Below, in pieces: positions 45,443-57,349 of a stretch of 64,000 nucleotides of DNA (position 1 is its first letter; each line of letters begins with the position of its first letter). Under the pieces are notes generated by a model, which searched no databases, had not been told where the DNA came from, and saw nothing but the letters and a program-made list of their open reading frames with translations. This DNA is from Thozetella sp. PMI_491 (Eukaryota; Ascomycota; Sordariomycetes; Chaetosphaeriales; Chaetosphaeriaceae), in the NCBI GenBank assembly GCA_021432635.1, contig MU270034.1:310001-374000 (forward strand). The letters run 5' to 3'. A program made the position numbers and the translations under genes.

Positions 45443-47253
45443 TTAGCTTAACGCCACACAGGAGCCCGAGAGGGCGCCGCTTTTCTGAAACTCTACCTTG
45501 TAGATGCCAGCCGTCGTGTTCGCCAAGATGTCGAATTCCGTATTCCAGCTAGTTGCTTCAAGCAGCACGCTTCCCTTGAAAAAGACATAGCCTGACCTCT
45601 CGATCTGAGGGACTTGCTCCATCTGAACGCTCTCTGCTACCAGGCGCGGGAGGGGTATTCCCAACTGCTTGACCTTCCTTGTATAGTCCAGCGCTACAGT
45701 GGCGCCATTCTCCACGTGCTCCTTTCGGACCGCTGCAATAACGGTGAGATTAAAATCGCTGCCCACTTTTGTCAAACATGAGCTATCTCTCTGGTATAGA
45801 ACCTCAGACTGGAGAGGATATCCTCCTGAGGCGCCGTTGTCGTACAGGGTGGTGTCGCCTTGTGACAGCGAGGCGATGGTGATATTAAAAGCGCTGACGC
45901 CAGAGCCCGCGTCGACTGCCTGGCTGAACTCGAACCAGTTGAAAACCTCGCCGTTGAGGCCGAAAGATTGTCCTCCCTTAAGGCGTCCCATCGTGGTCTG
46001 GATGACGTTGGATGTGTTCCCACTGCCGCCACGGTCAACATAGGGGAGCGCGACGGAGAGATCGTCCGGGTTACGGCCTGTAACTGGCGTCGTGCGCATC
46101 CGGATGCGGCCGACCAACTGAATGGTGCCGTCTTTCTGGAGCTGGACCGAGTCGAAATACGGCTTCAGATCGCGGATCTCGACTGGGTCGGTCAGCGTGA
46201 CGGTCGAAGGTACGGTATTGATCATTCTCTCAAAGATGGCACCGCATGTGCTTCGAAACGTGGCGGCATTGGTAAGGCCGGCCATGGTTTTATTGCCATC
46301 AGAGGAAAAGATACGCATATCAGAGTTTGTCGTGCTGTTCTCGCCCACGACCAAAGGATTTAATGTCGTGCTGTTGAGATACTCGGTGACGACGGCATTG
46401 TCGAACGAAGCTCCCGTCTTGTCAAACGTGGCCACGTTAGCATCGGAGGGCGTGCCGTGGACCAGGTCGGGAAAGTCGACGCTGTGGACGTTGCCAAGCG
46501 TGTGACCACAGGCCACCATAGTGATCATGTCCTCTGCCGTACGATTAATACAGGGATCTCACCTCCTAAAAGATGCTGTAGAGGAATTCCGTAGGGCCTA
46601 GGGCGACAGGGTTATACGCTTACCTTGCGTAAAGCCGGCAGTGGCAAATCTATCTGTCGTGCTGTTGAGGTCGTCTTCTGGCTTGGGCACGCCGGCGGGT
46701 CCGGCCTGTGCAGCATCTATGCGCCCGACTCGGAGAGGGACGACGGGCCCGCCGCAGGCCATGGAGGCTACCACAACAGCAAGCGCAAGGACATCGGCCG
46801 CTGAGGACCTGACGTTGACAAAATCGTGCATGGCGCCGAGGGTATTGTTGAACGCAGACCCAGTGTTCTCGGGCCTATCCATTTCGTACATGATGGACGC
46901 ATCCAGTCCCCCTGTTCCGGCCGCAGCGTCGTGGGTGATCGCATCATGGAAGGCAGTCCGAATCCACTCGGCCGAGTTCTGTATACCTACTTGGTTGCTC
47001 CCAAACCCGCACGGCGTGACGACTGCCATGGTGCGTTAGCCCTATTCCTAGGAAAGCTACCTCCTTGCGGCCGGCAGTCTTTTCTCGGCGCAGGGGCAAG
47101 TAGTAAGGTTACCAACGTACGGTCGGTGAAGCCAAATCGGATATAACCCGAGTTCGTTGCCAACATGTCCTCCAACGGATCGTATTTGTTGGGCCATATG
47201 TACGTAGCCGCGGCCACGGGGGCAAGGACGGAGATTGTTGAAGAAGCCCGCAT
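45443..47253 (-). CDS. Fungal haem peroxidase-like protein, 540 aa
   Basis: Exons (minus) 47253-47121, 47022-46624 and 46533-45443 give 540 residues. The distal haem side is EWIRTAFHDAITHD (Arg66, His70) and the proximal histidine is in VACGHTLGNVHSVDFP (His188), as in the plant/fungal peroxidase superfamily. A FGFTD|LVTPCGFGSNQVG stretch joins exons 1 and 2. The N-terminal ~20 residues (MRASSTISVLAPVAAATYIW) may be a short signal peptide. After the ~280-residue peroxidase domain, a beta-rich, Asn/Ser/Thr-rich tail of about 250 residues with N-glycosylation motifs follows, consistent with secretion. It would oxidise phenolics with H2O2 outside the cell. Substrate unknown. Confidence 0.85.
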
Positions 47254-50200
47254 AGTTGCCTATGATTCGCTCTAGTTGCTAGTAATGTGGTCGAGTTTAT
47301 AATGTCATGGTTGAAACCTACTGTAGGTACGAGAGGCAAGACGTGCGGTGGTCCCTTGATCATCGAAAGTGCGATGTGGCAGATATATATCTGGGCATCT
47401 TAGCCGAATGGCCGACTTACAAGTCGAGGACAGCCGCCTTCTTCATCTGGCATAAAGTTGGCAAGCGGGGGCGAGCCCCAGGTCGCAACAAAAGTCGGAC
47501 GCGCTCTCCCATTCGGAAGGTCCCCTGCCCTGTGGTACCGAATTTGGCGCTATGCCCGGCACTTACGGTGGGATCCGGGAACACAGACCAGAAAGAGTTG
47601 ACTGGCTTACGATCCAGGGGCTCAACTGCCACCCGATTCTACCGGCAGGCGTCCTGTCTGTGGGGGTACGGCCAACCCCCCTTTGTGGATCTCTCTGTGC
47701 TGGAGACCACAGAGAGTAGCTTTTTTTGCGGTGCATGGTAATGGATAATTTGGTCTAATTTAACTGGTTCAAGCTCTTGGGAACTCGTAAAGGCGGGGCC
47801 ATAAGCTCTTGGCGATCCTACGTGGATGACCAACCTTGCAACAGTTGAAAACCCAGATGCGATGCATTTAGTTATAATGAAGAGCGAAAAAGGTGTCGCC
47901 CGGTTTTTTAGTTAAGTATTTTGAGAGCGATATAAGACAAGGGCGCCGAGTTGAACAGAATAAATAGAAAGGATAAGAATATAAGGGCGGGATAGGTAGA
48001 GAGGGCGGGCTTTACCTGCTAAGAAGACATGTAGACTTGTGGTGGGATAAGCAGCGGTAATGTCTCTCTGTTTGGGACTGCAAACTTAAATACTTTTAGT
48101 TACGGCTATGTATGTAATACGAAGCCACAGGATGATCCCTAGTCATTAAAAAGCCATCTAAAATTATAACGACACCCATTTCGCCTTACCCTGTAGCTGG
48201 TTAGCTTTAACAGTGGGACGGGCTAAGAGGCCGCTAATAATCTAAAGCAAACTTTAACGAACAGCCACAATTGTAAAGTGGCTGAGACCAAATCCATGGT
48301 AGCCTGCAATTCGATCTTGCAAGACACTGACAGCTTTCTCCCGTATTTTCAAAAGCAATTGACTAGCTCTGCGCTCCTGAGACTCTCGTATTCTGCGAGT
48401 CAGGTTAAGAATCAGACGCCCTCGGCGCAGCGCTCCACACTCAGCTGGGCCCGCCATAGCTCACTCTCGCCAGAAGACCAGGGACAGAGCTGGAGAATCT
48501 TGCCGGCATCGAGCTGAAACAGTTACCATGAGAAATTAATATCCCCGATTTGAGGGCACTGCCCCCGGAAAGCAAGTACATAAGCTAAGAGCCGAACGGC
48601 CGGTAGAACGACAGACCGCGCAACGATCAAGTGTCTAGGCGCCTATGCGGCGACCAAGTTCAGCGAGCAACTGGTTTTTGGTCGCAATTTTGAGGACAAA
48701 TGCTATGAGGCCGTGTCCAACCTCCCCTTCCTCTTTTTTCCTCTCGGACGCGCCATTAAGGACAGTATCAACGGCTTGCTGGTAGGCCTTCAACGCTAGT
48801 GAGCAACCAAAGGCGAGCTATAGAAGAACTTCCACATGCCTCTTGGGGGCCAAATCCTCTCGACAAAGCTATAGCCGTCGCTTGGGCAGCGGCGGCAGCA
48901 ACCACCGTATTAGGCGGGCCTGCCTCCGGGTAAGCGATAGAACAGCCACCTTGCAACCAATGTGCAAAGATACTCACATGGTATACACATGTATCCATCA
49001 GTGTGGCATCGGACGCAGCGAATGGCTTGTCCGAGCTGCGGGCCACTCTGGTGGCAGCAAAACTCTGACGGGTTGTGGCAGAGATGAAGCAGGCATCGTA
49101 TGCATGGGATGCTGCGCGGCGGCCCAGAAGGCACAATAGGAGGGGCGACGGGGTCCGGGGGAGGCCCGAGTAACGATGGAGGTGATAACTACTCGGCGAG
49201 AGCGTCAGCGTTCCATCACTTCCCAAGGAAACAACCATACATGTCGGACTGGGACAGGCACATACCTCAGTGTCTTGATCTGGCTCGCGAGAGTGAGTCA
49301 GCCTACTCTCACAAGGTCGGCAAACAGCTCACAGCACAAACCGCGCTTAGAAACCCACCCTCTGTCGGCGGTAAGGCCACGAGCTGTCATTAATCTTGTG
49401 ATAGGGGCCATTTCGATGGCCTTCAGAAAGACTCGAGAGAAAAACGACGATGGCTGACAGGTGGTGGAGGATGGTGTGGGAGGGATCTTCCCGTAGTGGT
49501 CGCGTTACTTGGTTGCTGGGGAGAAGAAGGGAGGCAAGCTTAGGTCACAGGCAACATAAAAAGAGTCTGGTAAGTGACACTTGACCGATGGGTCCCGCCT
49601 GTTGCTTGTCTGGTAAGTTGACTGCATGTCGGCGTTGGAGTAATCCGTCAAGGTTGGAGATTGACGCTCAAGACAGCTCACAGCTCGGACTAGAGCGGGT
49701 GAGGTGACAGAGAGGCCAGCATAGCCGCCAACTGATTGGAGATACAGATAGGAAAATGAGATCGACATGCGCATAACTCGAAGGTGTCTTAGGGAAGTAA
49801 TAAAGAAGTGAGAGGCATGCAGCTGTGTAGGTTATTAGTAGTTGATTGGGGAATGTTTGGCTGCACGCCTCGACCAATGGAAGCAATCATACCCCGAGTA
49901 TAGTTCCCGGGCCCAAATAGTACCCATGATAGTCTCTTCTCGGCCATGCGCGTTACTTCCCATTTAGATAAGATTCGGTGTGGCCACCATCATTCGCTAC
50001 AACAATGACACCCAGCGGCTCCCCCATGCGTCAATACGAATTCCTTCGTGCAAGGAAGCGCGAGCGAGTAGATGGCAGGATCTGTTTCGGTAATTACTTT
50101 TTTTTCGGTGGGTTATCAACATATGCGGGGCGACAATCTAGTAGATGACCCAGGGCCGCGAGAAGAGAGAGATATGACCAACGTGGATTAGGGAGAGTAC

Positions 50201-50366
50201 CTAGTCGGACCCATCCTCTGCCTACCCCCGCCCTTTGTGGTGCTCAGAATAGCCTCGTGCAGCAGTGAAATAGACAGGTAGGCTTGGCTTAGTTTTGCTA
50301 TCACTACGTCTCTTTCACCTCGTCTGTCTGACTCTTCGAGCAGCCCTAACATACAATGGTGGCCAC
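47254..50366. other. 3.1-kb stretch without a supported gene
   Basis: Only short frames occur, the longest being 48768-49238 on the minus strand (156 codons, no family, Ser/Ala-rich). I could not assemble exons into a recognisable protein. It may hold promoters for the peroxidase gene (minus strand, upstream of 47253), lineage-specific or decayed genes, or a non-coding RNA; no positive evidence for any. Confidence 0.35.
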
Positions 50367-51050
50367 CTAGTTATCTTTGCGCCAAGGGATTTCCAGCGCA
50401 CCTTCCTCCATGCCCGTGACGCACTGGATCCTCTTAGAGCCCACAAAGCGAAAGTAAACGGCCCAGGACTTCTTGTGGTTAACCCACGTGTCGACCCTGA
50501 AGAAGCCCGTGTTCATGCGAATCTGGCCCCGCCGGCCTTCAAAAAAGGCCGCGAGCTCGTGCAGCGCCGCGGGTGTCTCGATCTTCTGCGGGCCATAGAG
50601 TGCTGCCAAGATCTCAACTTCGCCGTGGGGCTCGGCTCGCCACGGGCGGTCCAGAGTCTGGATTCGGTACGGTACGGGCTTCGCGTCTCGCACGATGCTG
50701 ATCTGGTTGATGCGCGTCCCCTCGCTCATGGTCAGAAGGGACGGCACTTCCTGGTCCTCGTATTGGTATAGGACAGTAAGCGTCTTGTAGATGCCGACGG
50801 CGGGGTCGGGGGCCAGGATCGAGCACATGGCGCGCATGTCGATATCCAAGGATTGCGTGGCACTGACCATGGCGCGGATAGCGTCCGTCACGATGATGCC
50901 TCCCCAAGAGGCCCCGTGAATATACAAGCGCGGCGGCCCCAGCGACTCGTAGGCAGGGCTAGGGTCGAGATCGACCAGCATCTTGGAAGGCTCGGGGAGG
51001 CCACGAGGCTTCTTGGTATCGGCTACATCGACCCACTCGTCGCCCGTCAT
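50367..51050 (-). CDS. Hypothetical protein, 227 aa
   Basis: A single open frame from ATG at 51050 to a stop at 50367, coding MTGDEWVDVADTKKPRGLPE... It looks like a real protein: balanced composition, LVDLDPSPAYESLGPPRLY, and an ordered C-terminal half with VDTWVNHKKSWAVYFRFVGS. No motif I recognise. It is divergent from the gene at 51794. Confidence 0.5.
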   Translation of the reverse strand: MTGDEWVDVADTKKPRGLPEPSKMLVDLDPSPAYESLGPPRLYIHGASWGGIIVTDAIRAMVSATQSLDIDMRAMCSILAPDPAVGIYKTLTVLYQYEDQEVPSLLTMSEGTRINQISIVRDAKPVPYRIQTLDRPWRAEPHGEVEILAALYGPQKIETPAALHELAAFFEGRRGQIRMNTGFFRVDTWVNHKKSWAVYFRFVGSKRIQCVTGMEEGALEIPWRKDN

Positions 51051-51793
51051 GGTGCAGTAATTACAAGGTAGAGGCACAGAATAGGTAAGCAAGGCACAGA
51101 TGGTGCGCAATTAGTTATGGCGAGGCCCGAGTGTGGCTTGTTTACAGCTTGGGCACACCTGAATGGAGCAGGAAAGATACGAGTTCAACAGCAGCAGTCA
51201 AATGGTGCTGTTCTGTAGAATAGGCGCCTACCCCGCTTCTTCGCGCTTCGCGTCTTGCGGCCTGGAACAGGCACCGGCGCGGCTCGACGGCGCAGCAAGC
51301 GCGGTCGCTAGCAGAACCAACACAGTACAACTTCATTCCCTGTTGGGTGTTGGTGCCTTGACCCAAACTGCTGCACTCGTGCTCGTATCGGTGACAGCCA
51401 GGTGAGCGACGAGCGCGAGCGGGATGTGATGATTAAGGTAGGTAGGTACCTTACCGTTTACTTCGTAGCCTATAGCATCCGTGGGTGAAGTAATACCGAG
51501 GGGCGCTTTCACTTCTTCAATCAGGTACGGCCTTCAAATGTGGCTAGTCATCTTTGGAATGGGTCTGAACCCGACCGATACTACGGACATACAGCATTTG
51601 TCCAATAAAAAAATACATCCACAATTGGGCTGAGCGACTCACTCTAGAGACCCCTCTTTAATGGAGACCAACTCGCAAATATGCCAAACAACACAAGCGA
51701 TCAACCTAGAATCACTGCCACATGCTACATACCGTCACAGCTTGGAAGCTTCTCAGCACATCTTCGAACCCGTAACAATAGGGAGCGCGGCCA
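51051..51793. promoter_or_regulatory. Divergent intergenic region
   Basis: 743 bp between the two hypothetical genes. Nothing coding recognised. Confidence 0.35.
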
Positions 51794-53856
51794 TTGCGAC
51801 TTCACTCCGCATCTAGGCCGTTGGCCAGTTTTGCTTCGATGGTTTCGTTTGTCCTCAAACCCCGAGAGTTGCCCTCGCGGGGTTTTGGGAGAGGCGTGGC
51901 GGGTCCGGATTTAATGAGGGGACTCGGCCCTGCACTACACGGCCAAGTTTTCGACAGCCCAAACCCAAGCCGCGAGCAGCTCGAGCAATTCAAATGCGTG
52001 CGCTCCATCCTAAGCCTCGTCTGGCTGCCACTCAAGCCCGAGTTCGACGTGCAAGACGAGGAACGGGCGCCATCCCGGATATGGCAGGCATGTCTCGAAT
52101 ACATTGCCCGGCTGGACGGCTGCCAAGGGTTGTATTGGGGCGTAGACTTCGAGACTTCCGAGCCGTCGTTGCTCCTCGTCGCTGCATGGGAGGATGGTCT
52201 CGCCTGGCACAGGTTCCAGCGCTCAGCGGGCTTGATGCTCATGGCCGACATGCTCCGCGGGCGGCCTCTGAACAGGACCGTTTGCCTTGATGCCTTAGAT
52301 GCCTATAGAGTGGAGAATATAGCGGGCAAACTCATTGAAGTTGTATTCCTCTCTGCTTCTTCAGACGCAGAGAAGATCAAGATAGAGGAGGGACTGCACA
52401 CCTTGCATTCTCTTGCAGCCCAGTCCAGCGGTGCAGTCTCGTACGTGCACAGCACGGAGCGCTTCGCCTTGCGGAATTTACCCTCGCCGCCCGGCTCTGA
52501 CTATGGCGATATACAGCCTGCTACTGTTGCTAGTATCGGCATCTGGGACAAGAAGGAGTATTACGTCAATGCTAGAGACGACTCTCTGCGAGCTACAGCT
52601 ACCTGGTTAATGTCGCAGGCCTCGGACTTCCGCAGATATTCTGCCAAGCTTAGAACAGCAACTACGCCTACCTTAGAGCCACTCCCTACTAATGCCGGCA
52701 TCCGACCGCGAAACACAGCAGACTTAGTCATGACACCGCAGGTTCGGCAGTCGCCAAATGCTGCCTATTACCACGACTACACCGGCCCTCCGGCCTTCAG
52801 AAGGGTGGGAGAGATGAATGAGTTCTCCGAGATCGACAATCGCCCAGCGTGGTCCGAGCCACACTGCCCACGAGAAGTTGTGGATACTTTTCAGCTCAAT
52901 TTCCGTGTTCCCTACTCAACCTCGAGTCTTATACTCCCCAGCGATCTCGGCAATGAGCTGGAGCATCTACGCACTGAGGTAGAGTCCATGGATGGATGCA
53001 GAGCTGTGGAATATGCAGCGGTCTTCTTACCTAAACATGGAGACGGCGTCTCTGCACAAGTTTCTAGCTGGGAACAAAGAGCTGATGTAATCCAGGTGCT
53101 AATTTGTGAGTCTACTGCTTTACCACCATGCAGGTATGGAGGAGCTAACATAGATACGAATACAACTAGTCTGGGTTTTAGGCTCGGAACAGCTGTCCAC
53201 CAAGCGTCATAATGCCAGACAACTGATTGCAGAAGTGGTCAGGAGAATACCAAGTCTTGTTGCGCCACCTCGTGTTGTCAGCTTTCCAGCCTTGCGGGGT
53301 CTGTTTCTCCCAAGCAATATGACATATCCAGATCCGTTGCTCGAGATAACGTCGTTCTACGTCCCTAATAAGGCACCTGAGAGGTATCTGTTCCAGAAGG
53401 CATACGACGAATACGCAAGGTAGGTCTAGCCAAGCATGCAAACCTAGATCTCCCTAGCCACGCTCTCTCTTCAGCTCCTTGTGAGAAAGACAATTGCTCG
53501 CTGATCCTTATGGCAGGACCAACAAGCTTAGCCCCATGCACCTCTCTGTCCGGGAGGAAGTTGATAGAGTAAACGACAACCTCGGGGGCTGGGCCGACGG
53601 GGTTATCCGACAGGATACAGGGCGTGAAATAGCATGCTTCACGAGTGTACGGTGGTGGCGCTCGGCCAAGCAAGCTGTCTCATGGTACGAGGACTTCGGA
53701 CGGTATCTCAGGGAGGATCCAACCGCCTATGAGAGATTGGGCATCCGAGTCGACGTCTTAGCCTTGATTGCGACTGGGGGCGCCGACTCGATATTTCTGA
53801 AGCCACTGAACTTGCCGGAGGTCCAGCGGTGGTTCCCGATAATTGCGCCCCCATAA
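51794..53856 (+). CDS. Hypothetical multi-repeat alpha+beta barrel-like protein, 635 aa
   Basis: Exons 51794-53095, 53154-53419 and 53517-53856 close in frame to 635 residues. At least three segments have the strand-helix-strand pattern of dimeric alpha+beta barrel (ABM-like) domains: around residues 68-150 (LSLVWLPLKP ... GLYWGVDFE ... LLLVAAWEDGLAWHRFQ), around 175-215 (IEVVFLSASS ... GAVSYVHST) and around 370-460 (FQLNFRVPY ... AVEYAAVFLP ... WEQRADV). The intron at 53096 has an unusual GTGCTA donor but restores WVLGSEQLSTKRHN in frame. The start could instead be at Met16 (51839) or Met41 (51914). No catalytic residues are evident. Fold call is inference; function unknown. Confidence 0.6.
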
Positions 53857-54026
53857 AGCGGATCGAGATATAGTGATGTTAGCCATGTTAGGAGTTCGAA
53901 GCACTGCTTTTAAGCCTCCATGGGGATGCCTTCAGAACCATGCTACGATTTGGCTGTATCCATTATGTCTAGCACTTTTATCGCCATTCCCATGGACGGT
54001 CAAGTATTATATACGTAAGAGCTTGT

Positions 54027-55826
54027 TTAGTGGAGTTTATAACCACCCTTGACGGCCTTCTGGAACAGCTGGGAAGGATCATACTTGCGACTGGTATCCT
54101 TGAGAAACTGTAAGTTTACGGGACCGTAGCTCGCCATGATGTTCTGGAAAGGAGCGGCATAGTTTGCAAACTCAAAAGAGACGTCCTTCCCGACACTAGC
54201 AGTATACCCTTTGACGGCATTGTACCATGTCTCGGCAGCCTCATAAACGTCGGCATCGTACGCCGAGTCAACCCAGAGAGGCATGATGAAAATAACTGCA
54301 AAGAGTATTACTAAGTTTCCCGCGGCTGGTAGCTCCTCCGTGACGACTTACTGAGCTGGTCTTCGATTTCTTCAAGACCCATGACATTGCCACCCTTTGC
54401 GTTGCTTGCCTGGATAATGTGGCGGGAAAGAGGCTCCAGCTGGTAGTCCCAGGTCAAGTTGGGAATGTAAGAGTACTTCTGGAAGATCTCCAACGTGATA
54501 TTATTTACGCCCTTGAGGGTCTCGAGGTCGTTGACAAAGGTCGCGTCTGCCATCAAGACCCGAGTGACGGCGGGAATGTTGGAGGTGTAGTCTGCGATGG
54601 TCGACGTCTGGACTCGATCCACGAGCTTCGGCTCCATGTCAAGGAAGGGCTGGAGCCCGGCGTGATCTCCCTCGGCGTCGGTATCGATGAGCCAGAGCAG
54701 GATCTGGCCGTCACCCTCAGGGGAGTCTAGGAAGAATTCGATAGTGAGGCCGGCACTGGGGCTAACGCCGGTCGAGTCATCTGTAAAATTCTGAAAGGCT
54801 TCCAAGACCTCGTCGCTCGAAGAAGCCGGAAGGATGATAAGACCGCCGTACACCATCTGGTCATGCTCGAACACCTGGAGATCAAACCGAGTCACAACAC
54901 CGAAATTGTTGTTTCCACCCTTGAGTGCCCTGAAGAGGTCGTGGTTACTAGTGCTATTGGCATTTACGATCTGGCCAGAAGCCAAGACGACTTCATAGTT
55001 GAGAATACTATCCGCAACGAATCCGACTTCGCCAGTGAACCAGCTGAGCCCAAGTTAGCGAGCCAAGGCTATTCAGTATGCTTCGCCCTGTACATTTTCT
55101 GGGAGACTAGCAAAGACTTACGAATAACCGCCCCCGAGCGTCACCCCTGCGGAACGAAGACGTTAGCTTAATCCTTCCAGTCGATCATTGCTGAATGGCG
55201 GCTCCTACCACCGACCCCAGTACCAGGGCAGCGTCCTCCTGGATAGGCAACGCCAGTGCCGTTGGATCTGGTGTAAGCATCGTGCCAGATGGCGCCACCG
55301 CCAATACTTATGTATGACCGGTCGGCCGACAGAACCGAGCTGTTCATGTTGCTGAGGTCGAGAGCAACGCCAGCGTCGACGTCGTTGGCGCCGGCCCAGG
55401 GAGTATGGCCACCCGACTTGATCGAGAAGGGGCAGAAGTCGGTGCTCTTTCCAGCGCCAGTGCCGAACGCCTTGACTGCAAAGGAAACATCTGCTGCTGA
55501 GAGCGGGCGGAAGATGCAGGACGGGGCCAACTCAGCAGTGTCGGCCCATCGGTGATTCCAAACGTTATATTCGGATCCGTTGGCATATACCACTTGTCCG
55601 GGAAATTGCTGACTGAGGCTGTTGCACTGCAGTGAAACCGTGGTTAGAACTGCTGGGCGCCAGCTGTGGCAACATTTGTGAAAGGGCAAAGGCTTACGCA
55701 GATGGCCACATTGTCTGCTACCGAGCTCGTGGACAATACTCCTGTCACCGGGATGGCGAGAAGCCAGGCCAGGAGCGACATGCTAGGCATAACCGCTGCG
55801 ACAAGCTTTCGAGGTAAACTAGCCAT
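54027..55826 (-). CDS. BBE-like FAD-linked oxidase, secreted, 510 aa
   Basis: Exons (minus) 55826-55698, 55626-55209, 55146-55122, 55043-54352 and 54295-54027 give 510 residues. Residues 1-32 hold a hydrophobic signal segment (SMSLLAWLLAIPVTGVLS). The FAD_binding_4 (PCMH) domain shows FSIKSGGHTPWAG with His117 and GGRCPGTGVGGGVTLGGGYSW with Cys176, the two positions used for bicovalent flavin attachment in berberine-bridge-type enzymes. The C-terminal BBE motif is near YDPSQLFQK. It would oxidise a small alcohol, sugar or alkaloid-like substrate with O2, probably outside the cell. A 25-nt exon (55122-55146) carries the GGGVTLGGGYS part. Confidence 0.92.
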
Positions 55827-56395
55827 TCAGTCCAGGCGTCTAGACCACGACTGGTATCAAGAAAGCTAGGGTCTGGTGCCTTCAAGAGAGGATTGATGCT
55901 CTTTAATAGTTATGACGGCCGCGAGGGCAGCAGCCGGTGTGGGGTTTATTGACATGCCAAGTAGAGCACCATGGACGGAGAAGGCCGGGAAGGGATTAGT
56001 GACGAATTAGCGTGGCCGATGCGCAGCAGACTTCCTAGATCTCGCTGGGGTGGTCGGTGGTTCCCCTGCAGGAGGGGTAGTTTCGATTGCCGCCCAGTCA
56101 GGAAGGCACCGGCCCCAAAGTCCACCTCAGTGACGGTGGAGGAGTTGGTGACGCTTTGTAGCTTCATATTGTGAGCATTTCTTACTTATATCACGATAAT
56201 GTCAGACGGCTCCTCTATGACTTCTATCAGTACCATTCGTAGGCTAGCAGCTATGCACTGGTAATCATGTAGTTAATATCCCTATTTAAATTGTCAATTA
56301 TAGCTAACACACCCTCTACGGGCAACTTGGCTCCTCTTAAAATGCGATATCACTGTTTCCAGTGTGATACACGGTGAACACGAACCCGACTTGAA
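55827..56395. other. Intergenic region
   Basis: 569 bp; promoter of the BBE-like oxidase and 3' flank of the PhzF-like gene. Nothing coding recognised. Confidence 0.35.
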
Positions 56396-57349
56396 CTATG
56401 TAGGGACAAGAATGTGGCCCTTAGAGAACTCTACAGCAGCCCCTCGTAGGTAGATCTTGTCCAGTTTCCCGCCGTCGTCTAGGATTGTGTCGACCCCGAT
56501 TTCGCTCCGCCTTCCCAGCTCCACCCCCTGGACGATCTTCAGGCCCCGGTGGCCTGCATCCTGAGTGCCAAGAGCAAGGTAAGCAGCTAACCCACAAGCA
56601 GCGCTGCCCGTCGCCGGATCCTCGAGCTGCCCAATGATTGCCCTGGTTCGGATAACCTCGCGGCCAAGTTCTTCGTCCTGGATTCCCTGCACGAAGAAGT
56701 AGAAGACCAGGTGATGAGACGACCAACCATCGTCGAGATATTTGCCATCTCCAGGTACAATCTCGCCACCCCTAGCAGTCTGCACGGCGGCCAAGGCTGA
56801 CAGCGACGGGAGTTCAACATGCACCTGGGTCATTCCGTTCACGATTGAGAAGATGGGGAAATGAGCTAGCTCTGGGAGAAATTCGTCAAGTGCAGGGTAG
56901 AGCCGTTGAAGTTCGCTAGATGGGAATTGGGCTTGATGCAATCGAGCGTCGTGGGCAACCCCTGCACGTACTTCTGCGAGAGATCCAGCATCGCTGGTAG
57001 TGACGGATACAGGGATGCGGCCAGCTTTGGTCAAAAGAACGACCTCTGATCCCTTGCAGCCCGGCGACTGCAGGAGCCAGAATCCAGCTCCGATTACAGG
57101 GTGGCCGGCAAAGGGGAGCTCCGTCGCTGGGGTAAAAATCTCGACTTCATACTCGGGCGCGAGGTCTTTCCGGGCGCGGATGAAAATAGTTTCCGACATG
57201 TTGAACTCGCGCGCTACCAACAGTTTCTGCCGTCTGGTAAGGGAACCCGGTCCTGCATGCTCGGGAACTATCACAATTGCTAAAGGGTTTCCAGTGAATG
57301 CCTGCCTAGTAAAGACGTTGACAGTTGCAAATTGAAGAGAAACGGCCAT
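56396..57349 (-). CDS. PhzF-like isomerase/epimerase family protein, 317 aa
   Basis: A single exon of 317 residues. The family starts VNVFTRQAFTGNPLAIV and has the conserved catalytic Glu53 in NMSETIF, then EIFTPATELPFAGHPVIGAG and the second-domain motif EDPATGSAACGLAAYLA. PhzF proteins are two-lobed isomerases of the diaminopimelate epimerase fold; most fungal members are of unknown substrate. Cytosolic, no signal peptide. Confidence 0.93.
   Translation of the reverse strand: MAVSLQFATVNVFTRQAFTGNPLAIVIVPEHAGPGSLTRRQKLLVAREFNMSETIFIRARKDLAPEYEVEIFTPATELPFAGHPVIGAGFWLLQSPGCKGSEVVLLTKAGRIPVSVTTSDAGSLAEVRAGVAHDARLHQAQFPSSELQRLYPALDEFLPELAHFPIFSIVNGMTQVHVELPSLSALAAVQTARGGEIVPGDGKYLDDGWSSHHLVFYFFVQGIQDEELGREVIRTRAIIGQLEDPATGSAACGLAAYLALGTQDAGHRGLKIVQGVELGRRSEIGVDTILDDGGKLDKIYLRGAAVEFSKGHILVPT

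Noticed and set aside
48768-49238. 156-codon minus-strand open frame
   Set aside because: Ser/Ala-rich, no recognisable domain; kept only as part of an unassigned stretch.
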